From Pseudomonas sp. CC120222-01a (lineage in GTDB: Bacteria > Pseudomonadota > Gammaproteobacteria > Pseudomonadales > Pseudomonadaceae), in assembly GCF_003097235.1 (NCBI RefSeq), contig NZ_QEQQ01000001.1, positions 434,001-498,000 on the forward strand: a stretch of 64,000 bases of DNA, in the 5' to 3' direction. The position numbers were made by a program, and so were the translations under genes. The notes under the pieces were generated by a model, which saw only the letters and a list, made by a program, of their open reading frames with translations, did no database searches and had not been told where the DNA came from. This document shows, piece by piece, positions 13,433 through 20,327 of the stretch (positions within the stretch are counted from its first letter, which is position 1; the number at the start of each line of letters is the position of its first letter).

Positions 13433-15255
13433 CCGCCGCCCTGATCGACATACAAGGTGCGCAGCAGCAAGCCCTGCCCTTCCAGCGCGAGCTGTACGTG
13501 GATCTGTTCGCCGGTGCCGGCGGGGCCAGCAGCGGCGGCGCCCGCGTGTACCGCGACCCTGACATCGCCATCAACCACAACCCCATCGCAATCGCGGTTC
13601 ACCGCGCGAACCACCGCAACACCCGCCACTACATCAGCGACATCTACGAGGTCGACCCGCTGGAAGCCACCGGCGGCCAGCCCGTGGGCATCTTGTGGGC
13701 GTCCCCTGACTGCCGCCACTTCTCCAAGGCCAAGGGCGGCGCACCACGTAGTAAGGCAGTGCGCTCGCTACCATGGGTTGTGGTTCGCTGGGTCTTCGCC
13801 ACTCGCCCACGCCTGCTGTTGATGGAGAATGTTGAAGAGTTCCAGGCCTGGGGGCCATTGGACGACGAAGGCAAGCCGATCAAGTCGGAAATGGGTCGCA
13901 CGTTCAAGGCGTTCGTCGCCTGCCTCACCAGCGGCCTGAGCGCCGATCACCCCGACATGGCCGAGATCATGGCCTGCATCGGCCAGTGGATACCCATGGA
14001 AGCACTGGTGCGCGGCCTGGGCTGCAATGTGGAGTGGCGTGAGCGCCGCGCCTCGAACGCTGGCTCCCCCACCATCCGCAAGCGCCTGTTCCTCATCGGC
14101 CGCACGGATGGCCGCCCCATCGTCTGGACGAAGCCGAAGCGGCACGAGAACCCGAAACCAGGCCAATTGCCTTGGCGCACCGCCGCCGAGTGCATCGACT
14201 TCTCCGACCTGGGCAAGAGCTTGTTCGCCCGCAAACGCCCGCTGGTGGACAACACCTGCAGGCGGGTGGCCAAGGGTTTCTGGCGCCACACCGTCATGGC
14301 CGAGCAGCCTTTCGTGCTCCAGCTGGACGAGCAACAGCTGGCCGCCGCAAGCCTCACCGAGTTCGCCAACGCGAGCACGCAGCGAACTTTCAGCGCCGGC
14401 GAGCCGCTGCGCACTCAGGTGGCCCAGATCAAGGGCGGCCATTTCGCCCTGGCCGCAGCCCACCTGACCCACCTCACCCATCAAGGGGACCGTTCGGGCT
14501 ACCCCGTTTCTGAGTCCACCCGGACGATCACTGGGGCGAACCGAGGCGAGCAAGCATTGGTTACCGCGTCGATGGTCACCCTGCGCAAAGGCTCCACTGG
14601 TAGCGGCATGGACCACCCTGTAAATGCCCTGACCACCGGCAGCGGCCACCACGCGGTCGCTGCATGCCACTTCGAGCAGGCCAACGGCGGTTTCTACAAG
14701 GGAGACGGGCGAGCAGCCAAGGTGCCACTGAGCACGATTCTCGGGCGCGGCACCAACCAGCGCCTGGCGAGTGCTTACCTGGTGAAGTACTACGGCACCG
14801 GCGGGCAGTGGCAGGACATGGGCGAACCGATGCACACCCTGCCGACCAAGGAACGCATGGCGCTGGTCACCGTTGTCCAAGTGCCCGCCGCGATCCTGCC
14901 GCCAGAACTTCTGGCAAAGGCCCGCAAGTGCGCACACTTCCTGCACAAGTACCTGCCGGAGCACTTCCCCGAGCTGGTCGATCTGGTGCTACTCGGCGAG
15001 CATGCTTTGGTCGATTTCACCCTGCGTATGCTCAAGGCCCCGGAACTGAAGCTCGCACAAGGCTTCAGCCCCGACTACATCCTTGATCGCGGCCTGTTCG
15101 AGAACAAGGAAACCGGCCTGTTGGAATGGCGCGCCATCAAGAACACCGACCAGATCCGCCTGATCGGCAACAGCGTCTGCCCTGACGAAGCGGAAGACTT
15201 GATCGCCGCCAACGCGAAAGACCTGATCGACCTATACCAGCAGGAGGCCGCATGA
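13429..15255 (+). CDS. DNA (cytosine-5) methyltransferase, phage type
   Basis: A 608-residue enzyme that should transfer a methyl group from S-adenosylmethionine to C5 of cytosine in phage or host DNA. Motif I is VDLFAGAGGASSG (about 24-36); the catalytic Cys motif IV is ASPDCRHFS, with PDC in place of the usual PPC; motif VI is MENVEEF. The C-terminal QxRxxGNxxxP-type region appears as QIRLIGNSVCPDEA. Residues about 340-485 carry loosely repeated units around PVSESTRTITG, HPVNALTTGSGHHA, KVPLSTILGRG and EPMHTLPTKER. No restriction endonuclease gene is adjacent, so it is an orphan, probably protecting phage DNA from host restriction. Confidence 0.93.
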   Translation: MTAALIDIQGAQQQALPFQRELYVDLFAGAGGASSGGARVYRDPDIAINHNPIAIAVHRANHRNTRHYISDIYEVDPLEATGGQPVGILWASPDCRHFSKAKGGAPRSKAVRSLPWVVVRWVFATRPRLLLMENVEEFQAWGPLDDEGKPIKSEMGRTFKAFVACLTSGLSADHPDMAEIMACIGQWIPMEALVRGLGCNVEWRERRASNAGSPTIRKRLFLIGRTDGRPIVWTKPKRHENPKPGQLPWRTAAECIDFSDLGKSLFARKRPLVDNTCRRVAKGFWRHTVMAEQPFVLQLDEQQLAAASLTEFANASTQRTFSAGEPLRTQVAQIKGGHFALAAAHLTHLTHQGDRSGYPVSESTRTITGANRGEQALVTASMVTLRKGSTGSGMDHPVNALTTGSGHHAVAACHFEQANGGFYKGDGRAAKVPLSTILGRGTNQRLASAYLVKYYGTGGQWQDMGEPMHTLPTKERMALVTVVQVPAAILPPELLAKARKCAHFLHKYLPEHFPELVDLVLLGEHALVDFTLRMLKAPELKLAQGFSPDYILDRGLFENKETGLLEWRAIKNTDQIRLIGNSVCPDEAEDLIAANAKDLIDLYQQEAA

Positions 15256-15548
15256 GCACGCACCGCCATGATTGGTACATGAGCGAGGCCGACGACGGCG
15301 GCCTGTATCACTGCAGGAAGTGCAGGCGCACCCACGAAGGCACTGTCCCTGAAGCCCACGGCTGCCCAGTGTCCAACGCCGAACACAACGCCGTCGCTTG
15401 GCTCGGCCAGGCCGGGCTGTACCGCACTCGGTTTGACGCCGTGTGCAACTGCGAGCAGTCCGTCACACCAGTATCCGCCAACGAACTGTTCCAACTAGCC
15501 AGCAAACAGGTGCTCAGCCAGCTCAACGAGGGCCGTCAACATGCCTAA
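15252..15548 (+). CDS. Hypothetical phage protein with possible zinc ribbon
   Basis: A 98-residue protein. The N-terminal part (HDWYMSEADDGGLYHCRKCRRTHEG) has a CxxC knuckle and a later pair CNCEQ that could complete a zinc site. The rest is helical. It overlaps the methyltransferase stop (ATGA) and the next start by 8 bases, so it is translated with them. No family is recognised. Confidence 0.72.
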   Translation: MSTHRHDWYMSEADDGGLYHCRKCRRTHEGTVPEAHGCPVSNAEHNAVAWLGQAGLYRTRFDAVCNCEQSVTPVSANELFQLASKQVLSQLNEGRQHA

Positions 15549-15744
15549 CCCAACACGCACCTGGCAGCTGGTCAGCCTCGCGCTCACCGTGGCGCTGATC
15601 GCCACCCTGGTCAAGCTGTATTGCAGCAGCGCCGCCCACCCCACTGCTACAGACACGTTACCGACTGTAAACAGCGCCACAAACCTTGAGCACCTGGCCC
15701 TCAGCCCGAACGCTCGCCGAGTCCATGAGAGGTATTCGCTGTGA
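15541..15744 (+). CDS. Small membrane protein
   Basis: A 67-residue protein with one N-terminal hydrophobic segment (about 8-27, LVSLALTVALIATLVKLYCS) and a short Thr/Asn-rich outer part ending RRVHERYSL. It could be a bitopic inner-membrane protein; a Cys at the end of the hydrophobic stretch is not in a convincing lipobox. Coupled to neighbours on both sides. Function unknown. Confidence 0.65.
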   Translation: MPNPTRTWQLVSLALTVALIATLVKLYCSSAAHPTATDTLPTVNSATNLEHLALSPNARRVHERYSL

Positions 15745-15926
15745 TTGACACATCGACCTACACACCGACCACCCGCACGCGCAAGGGTATGCAGACGATG
15801 CTACGCCCCGCCATGTCGTTCATCTGCGACATCTGCGGTAAGGCTCGCGTGAAGGGCAATCACGACCAATGCTCCAAGACCCGTCAAGCCGCTGGCTTCA
15901 TCATCATGCGAGGGCGCAAATCATGA
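15741..15926 (+). CDS. Small zinc-knuckle phage protein
   Basis: A 61-residue protein with GTG start overlapping the preceding stop (GTGA) and GAGAGG eight bases upstream. MSFICDICGKARVKGNHDQCSK has a CxxC...HxxxC arrangement that could bind one zinc ion. The surroundings are basic, so nucleic-acid binding is possible. No family recognised. Confidence 0.65.
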   Translation: MIDTSTYTPTTRTRKGMQTMLRPAMSFICDICGKARVKGNHDQCSKTRQAAGFIIMRGRKS

Positions 15927-16507
15927 ACACCGATCCGAGAGACGTGTTCGTCAGCCTCAACCCCCTTGGCTTGGGCGAGCGCGAACTGAAGAAGGACAAG
16001 ACCGGCTTCGCCGACATGCGCACGCATAACGACTATCTGGTGTTCCTGGCTGGCTACAAAGCAGGCACGGTAGACGGCGAGGAACGCGAGTACCAGCGCC
16101 ACCGCCCGATGAACGCCGAGGGCTGCAAGCCCGAGATCAGCATCATGCTCTCCGGCACGCCCTGCGTCGGTGCAGTGGGCGGACGCGACCTCAACAAAGC
16201 GGAGGGCGGCACGCCCGACAGCAACATCTACCCCGGCAGTTCACCCACTTCGAAGGCCCTCTGCGCAGCGAAGGCGGCTGATAACGAATTGCTGATGGCA
16301 CAGGTCGGATTGCTGGCAGCAGTAAGACGTATCTATCCAAATGGCAGCCGGCTGATGATCAATGCTGGCGGGAACAAGATTGAAGTTGAGGTGACAGGCC
16401 ACTGCGCAGCCTGGTGGTCTCGCCCTGGCTACATCTACGGAAAGAATTGCAAGACCGATAAACCCCGCACCTTCCATCACAGCGCTGTTTTGGAGGTGCT
16501 TCAATGA
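15923..16507 (+). CDS. Hypothetical phage early protein
   Basis: A 194-residue protein. The start ATG 15923 (MNTDPRDVFVSLNPLGLGERELKK) is chosen for its ATGA overlap with the previous stop and the GAGGG upstream. The first half is charged and contains RTHNDYLVFLAGYKAGTVDG. The second half, after a Gly/Ser-rich linker, has a small strand-rich domain with two Cys and three Trp/Tyr (CAAWWSRPGYIYGKNC). It may be two fused small domains. Function unknown. Confidence 0.72.
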   Translation: MNTDPRDVFVSLNPLGLGERELKKDKTGFADMRTHNDYLVFLAGYKAGTVDGEEREYQRHRPMNAEGCKPEISIMLSGTPCVGAVGGRDLNKAEGGTPDSNIYPGSSPTSKALCAAKAADNELLMAQVGLLAAVRRIYPNGSRLMINAGGNKIEVEVTGHCAAWWSRPGYIYGKNCKTDKPRTFHHSAVLEVLQ

Positions 16508-16779
16508 ACACAGCATTCATGCTGATGGCGCAATACAACGGCCTCGCCATCATTCCGATTGACCAGGTGTGCACTGACTACTTCACACACCTGACCCCAG
16601 ACATGTTCCAGCGCAAAGTGCTCGCTGGTCAGATTCAGTTACCCATCACCAGACTTGAGGCCAGCCAGAAAAGTGCGAAGGGCATACACCTGGCCGACTT
16701 GGCGATGTACTTGGATCAACAACGAGATGCTGCACGCAAAGAATGCGCGCAGCTGAATAGAACCTACCGAGCCAGTTAA
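16504..16779 (+). CDS. PrtN-family pyocin activator-like protein; candidate excisionase
   Basis: A 91-residue protein that matches the PrtN family along its whole length: MNTAFMLMAQYNGLAIIPIDQV, DYFTHLTPDMFQRKVLAGQIQLPITRLE and SQKSAKGIHLADLAMYLDQQRDAA. PrtN activates pyocin genes in P. aeruginosa; many prophages carry a relative right next to their integrase. Here it ends the rightward operon and its TAA shares TTAA with the stop of the convergent integrase gene. Position suggests a recombination directionality or activator role at the nearby phased repeats. Confidence 0.9.
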   Translation: MNTAFMLMAQYNGLAIIPIDQVCTDYFTHLTPDMFQRKVLAGQIQLPITRLEASQKSAKGIHLADLAMYLDQQRDAARKECAQLNRTYRAS

Positions 16780-17900
16780 CTATCAACCCGGGCGCCGAGT
16801 TTAACCGGCGCCTGGATAATTTGATCCAACCACTTCCAGCCCGTGTAGCGATCCCCTCGCCCTCGCAAGTGGGTATAACGCCGCAATGAATTCCAATCGC
16901 GGTGACCAGACGTACTCGAAACCCTCGGGATGTCCCAGTCCATTTCAAACAGCCGGCTCACCCCTTCATGGCGCAAGTCATGAAAGTGCAGATCCTCGAT
17001 CCCTTTCATCTTGCATGCCTTGGACCAGGCCGTGCCGATTGAATCCGTGTTGTACGGGAATATCTCGGGGCACTCTCGAGGCATGCTCTGCACGATGATC
17101 CAAGCCTCATCCGGCAAGTAGCACCAGACATCATTGCCGATCTTCTGCCCGGGGTTTTTCATATCCCGCACCTTCACCGCCTGTCGGTGCTCATCCAGAT
17201 CGTCCCACAGGATACGGCTGATCTCATCCATCCGGCGTGTCGAGAAGATCGCGAACGCCATGACCTTGGGCATATGGATGACGCTTGGTCGACGCTGAAG
17301 CATCTCGAAGAAGTGCTCCAGCACCTTGTCGAGCTCCTCCAACGTCGGCCGACGATCCCGCTCTCGGCTTCTCAGGTTGTAACCAAACTTCTTCAGCACG
17401 AGGCGCGCATCCGGCATTGCCTGCGGATCGATCTCATAGCCCCAAGCCGCGCGGGCCAGGGACAAAACCGACCCCAGATGCGCCATATCATTGCCGGCCG
17501 TCTGCGGCTTGATTCCTCCACCTTCAGCACTCATTCGCCACAAGGCGTAGTCCACCAGCACCTGCTGGGTGATGTCTGAGTCGACCTTCTCACCTAGGTA
17601 GCTGTTCTTGATGGCATTCAACGTACGCCGCTTCGTCTCGCCCAGCGGCCGGGCTTTCTCGGCCTCGACCAGGTAGCGGTCGATCATCTGCTTAATCGTG
17701 TGCCCTACCCGGCTAGCCCGCTCGATTGCACCAGGTTCTGCCAACTCTGTTTCCCGTCGCTTCGCCCAGGCCACCGCCGCCTGTTTGCGGGCGAACGTCT
17801 GGCTCTCTTGGTAGACTGTCACCTTGTCGCGGTTGATGCGGATCTGAGCTGTGTAGCTGATGGTGCCGTCGGCCTTCTTACGGGGTCTGATCGTTGCCAT
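16776..17900 (-). CDS. int: Tyrosine recombinase integrase, dusA-targeting
   Basis: A 374-residue integrase with start chosen at ATG 17900 (MATIRPRKKADGTISYTAQI), which begins the usual arm-binding domain; the frame runs upstream without support. After the core-binding domain (about 75-175) the catalytic domain shows the first Arg in STRRMDEISRI, HDLRHEG (His-x-x-Arg), SGHRDW and the nucleophile Tyr in RRYTHL. It lies directly beside dusA. A family of tyrosine recombinases that insert prophages and islands in the 5' end of dusA is known, and this one fits by location. No ribosome site is clear. Confidence 0.95.
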   Translation of the reverse strand: MATIRPRKKADGTISYTAQIRINRDKVTVYQESQTFARKQAAVAWAKRRETELAEPGAIERASRVGHTIKQMIDRYLVEAEKARPLGETKRRTLNAIKNSYLGEKVDSDITQQVLVDYALWRMSAEGGGIKPQTAGNDMAHLGSVLSLARAAWGYEIDPQAMPDARLVLKKFGYNLRSRERDRRPTLEELDKVLEHFFEMLQRRPSVIHMPKVMAFAIFSTRRMDEISRILWDDLDEHRQAVKVRDMKNPGQKIGNDVWCYLPDEAWIIVQSMPRECPEIFPYNTDSIGTAWSKACKMKGIEDLHFHDLRHEGVSRLFEMDWDIPRVSSTSGHRDWNSLRRYTHLRGRGDRYTGWKWLDQIIQAPVKLGARVDS

Positions 17901-17905
17901 GAGAA

Positions 17906-17953
17906 TTGGTACACGTCCTGATTCGATTGGTACATTGTACCAAGCGCTTGGTA
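17906..17953. repeat. Phased TTGGTA repeats and nested palindromes between int and dusA
   Basis: TTGGTA starts at 17906, 17927 and 17948, exactly 21 bp apart each time, so all copies face the same side of the helix. An inverted copy makes the perfect dyad TTGGTACA-T-TGTACCAA (17927-17943), which overlaps a second palindrome CCAAGCGCTTGG (17940-17951). The array lies right upstream of int and next to the attachment region. It is a likely binding array for integrase arms, a directionality factor or a regulator of int. Confidence 0.6.
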
Positions 17954-17956
17954 AAA

Positions 17957-19012
17957 ATGCCCCAAAACCCCCGAAAATCGGTAAGAAACACGTTGAACGA
18001 AAACACCGCAAAATCAGACGCTAAGCCAGAAACCATGCGCCCTGAGCCATCCCGCCGCTTCAGCGTTGCGCCGATGATGGACTGGACTGACAGGCACTGC
18101 CGGTTCTTCCTGCGCCTGCTCTCCAAGCAAACCCTGCTCTACACCGAAATGGTCACCACCGGCGCCCTCCTACACAACGACGCCCACCGTTTCCTGCGCC
18201 ACGACGTCTCCGAGCACCCGCTGGCCCTGCAGCTGGGCGGCAGCGTGCCGGCCGACCTGGCCGCCTGCGCCAAGCTGGCCGAGGAAGCGGGCTACGACGA
18301 GGTCAACCTGAATGTCGGCTGCCCGAGCGACCGGGTGCAGAACAACATGATCGGCGCCTGCCTGATGGCCCACCCGGCACTGGTGGCTGATTGCGTGAAG
18401 GCCATGCAGGATGCGGTATCCACGCCGGTGACGGTGAAGCATCGCATCGGCATCAATGGCCGCGACGGCTATGCCGAGCTGTGCGATTTCGTTGGCCAGG
18501 TGCGTGATGCCGGCTGCCGGAGTTTTACCGTGCATGCGCGGATCGCGATTCTCGAGGGGCTGTCGCCGAAGGAAAACCGCGAGATCCCGCCGCTGCGCTA
18601 CGACGTGGCCGCGCAGTTGAAGGCGGACTTCCCGGACCTGGAGATCGTGCTCAATGGCGGGATCAAGACCCTGGCGGAATGCCAGGCGCACCTTGAGACC
18701 TTCGATGGCGTGATGCTGGGGCGTGAGGCGTACCACAACCCTTACCTGCTGGCCGAGGTGGATCAGCAGCTGTTTGCCAGCCAAGCGCCGGTGGTGAGCC
18801 GTAGCGAGGCACTGGAGCAGTTGCGGCCTTATATCGTGGCGCACATGGAGAGTGGTGGCGCGATGCATCACATCACCCGGCATATTCTGGGGCTTGGCCA
18901 GGGGTTCCCGGGGGCGCGGCGGTTCCGGCAGTTGTTGTCGGCGGATATTCACAAGGCGGCGGAGCCGCTGAAGGTGTTCGATCAGGCGGCGGAGTTGATG
19001 CAGGGGCGGTGA
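17957..19012 (+). CDS. dusA: tRNA-dihydrouridine synthase A
   Basis: FMN enzyme that reduces uridines in the tRNA D-loop (U20/U20a). The conserved core begins RRFSVAPMMDWTDRHCRFFLRLL; the active-site Cys is in NVGCPSDRVQNN; MTVKHRIGI-type and LNGGI FMN/phosphate strands follow. Two starts are possible: ATG 17957 (351 residues) and ATG 18035 (325 residues, near the usual family length); neither has a good ribosome site. The first residues, upstream of RRFSV, are encoded by prophage DNA, so the prophage has replaced the original start and promoter while keeping the frame. In other pseudomonads tal also follows dusA. Confidence 0.93.
   Translation: MPQNPRKSVRNTLNENTAKSDAKPETMRPEPSRRFSVAPMMDWTDRHCRFFLRLLSKQTLLYTEMVTTGALLHNDAHRFLRHDVSEHPLALQLGGSVPADLAACAKLAEEAGYDEVNLNVGCPSDRVQNNMIGACLMAHPALVADCVKAMQDAVSTPVTVKHRIGINGRDGYAELCDFVGQVRDAGCRSFTVHARIAILEGLSPKENREIPPLRYDVAAQLKADFPDLEIVLNGGIKTLAECQAHLETFDGVMLGREAYHNPYLLAEVDQQLFASQAPVVSRSEALEQLRPYIVAHMESGGAMHHITRHILGLGQGFPGARRFRQLLSADIHKAAEPLKVFDQAAELMQGR
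18045..18095. other. Approximate attachment junction (attR) within 5' dusA
   Basis: The conserved dusA coding sequence (RRFSVAPMMDWTDRHCR) starts here, and DNA to the left is prophage. Known dusA-specific elements recombine in this segment and duplicate it at both ends. The other copy is outside the window, so the core cannot be defined; coordinates are approximate. Confidence 0.5.
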
Positions 19013-19033
19013 TTCTCTAGCCCGGCACCGTCC

Positions 19034-19150
19034 TGTAGGAGCGGCCTTGTGTCGCGAAAGGGCCGCAAAGCGGCCCCTCGGTCCTGGCGTCAATGCATAG
19101 ATTGATGGGGCTGCTTTGCAGCCCTTTCGCGACACAAGGCCGCTCCTACA
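19034..19150. repeat. Inverted REP pair (CTTGTGTCGCGAA type)
   Basis: Two arms of about 43 bases, each TGTAGGAGCGGCCTTGTGTCG...AAAGGGC plus a small inner hairpin, face each other between dusA and tal. The inner hairpins are GCCGCAAAGCGGC in one arm and GCTGCAAAGCAGC in the other, a compensatory change. Such pairs can act as terminators or RNA-end protectors. Confidence 0.9.
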
Positions 19151-19305
19151 CGGGATACACGCCACATCTAGAGTGGCTTGGGGAACCTCGCGCCAGCTGC
19201 TGACTCGAATCATCACCTTCGGCAATTCTGCCCGCCCCACTGGCCTCTTGAGCGCCCGTCGGGCCTCGGGTAATGTCGAGTAAATGCACAGGACAGAGCA
19301 CGCCC

Positions 19306-20232
19306 ATGACCTCCAAGCTGGAACAACTCAAGCAGTTCACCACCGTGGTTGCCGACACCGGGGACCTGGATGCCATCACCCGCCTCAAGCCGGTCGATGC
19401 CACCACCAACCCGTCTCTGCTGCTCAAGGCCGCTGCCATCCCGGGCTACGCCGAGCTGCTCAAGCAGGTTAAGGCCGATGCCAAGGGCAATGTCGACCTG
19501 GCCTGCGACAAGTTCGCCGTGGCCGTGGGCGCGGGCATTCTCAAGGTCATTCCGGGGCGCATTTCCACCGAGGTGGATGCACGCCTGTCGTTCGATGAGC
19601 CGGCCCTGCTGAACAAAGCGCGCCAGCTGATCGGCCTGTACGAAGCCGCAGGCGTGTCGAAAGACCGCGTGCTGATCAAGCTGGCCTCCACCTGGGAAGG
19701 CATCCGCGCCGCCGAGAAGCTGGAAAAGGAAGGCATCCAGACCAACCTGACCCTGCTGTTCTCCTTCGCCCAGGCCCAGGCGTGCGCCGACGCTGGCGTA
19801 TTCCTGATTTCGCCGTTCGTGGGCCGTATCTACGACTGGTACAAGAAGAGCACCGGCCAGGACTACGTCGGCGCCGAAGACCCGGGCGTGCAGTCGGTCA
19901 CGCGCATCTACAACTACTACAAGGCCAATGGCTACGACACCGTGGTCATGGGCGCCAGCTTCCGCAATCTCGGCCAGATCGAACAACTGGCCGGCTGCGA
20001 TCGCCTGACCATCAGCCCGGACCTGCTGGACAAGCTGGGCAGCGACCAGGGCGAGCTGCCGCGGATTCTCAAACCAGGCAATGCCGGTGAAGCCAAGCAG
20101 GTGCTGAGCGAAAGCCAGTTCCGCTGGGCGATGAACGAGGATGCCATGGGCACCGAGAAGCTGGCCGAAGGCATTCGCCAGTTTGCCCGGGATCAGGAAA
20201 AACTCGAGAAGTTGATGGCTGAAAAAGCCTGA
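19306..20232 (+). CDS. tal: Transaldolase
   Basis: A 308-residue enzyme of the non-oxidative pentose phosphate pathway moving a dihydroxyacetone unit from sedoheptulose 7-phosphate to glyceraldehyde 3-phosphate. [14 protein letters not shown] (about 30-43) and the Schiff-base Lys in [11 protein letters not shown] are both present, as is the phosphate site [11 protein letters not shown] 19306 ([11 protein letters not shown]) is chosen over an upstream in-frame start as it gives the usual family length. A terminator follows. Confidence 0.97.
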   Translation: MTSKLEQLKQFTTVVADTGDLDAITRLKPVDATTNPSLLLKAAAIPGYAELLKQVKADAKGNVDLACDKFAVAVGAGILKVIPGRISTEVDARLSFDEPALLNKARQLIGLYEAAGVSKDRVLIKLASTWEGIRAAEKLEKEGIQTNLTLLFSFAQAQACADAGVFLISPFVGRIYDWYKKSTGQDYVGAEDPGVQSVTRIYNYYKANGYDTVVMGASFRNLGQIEQLAGCDRLTISPDLLDKLGSDQGELPRILKPGNAGEAKQVLSESQFRWAMNEDAMGTEKLAEGIRQFARDQEKLEKLMAEKA

Positions 20233-20253
20233 TACATCTAACGTTTGCCAGGC

Positions 20254-20292
20254 GGGCGGGAAATGTTCAGCATTTTCCGCCCGTTTGTTTTA
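20254..20292 (+). terminator. Rho-independent terminator after tal
   Basis: GGGCGGGAAATG pairs with CATTTTCCGCCC (one G-U) around TTCAG and is followed by GTTTGTTTT. Confidence 0.85.
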
Positions 20293-20327
20293 GCGGGCTT
20301 TGAACGCGCTCTGAACCCAAAGGCAAC

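Larger units (their letters stand above)
1..18070. mobile_element. Tailed-phage prophage integrated in dusA (right part; left end outside window)
   Basis: Phage genes run without a break from the window start to the integrase at 16776-17900. Packaging and head genes, holin, replication, CII/Cro/CI control genes and an early operon are all present in lambda-like order. The right boundary is placed inside the 5' end of dusA, because the integrase lies next to it and the conserved dusA coding sequence starts near 18050. The exact boundary cannot be fixed, because the other attachment site is outside the window. No obvious broken gene was seen, so the element may still be able to induce. The head genes (GpA terminase, gpB-like portal, gpW, ClpP-like protease) do not by themselves decide the tail type. 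Confidence 0.93.

Noticed and set aside
1..18070. Retron, diversity-generating retroelement or toxin cargo in the prophage
   Set aside because: No reverse transcriptase, variable repeat or recognisable toxin was found in this part of the prophage.
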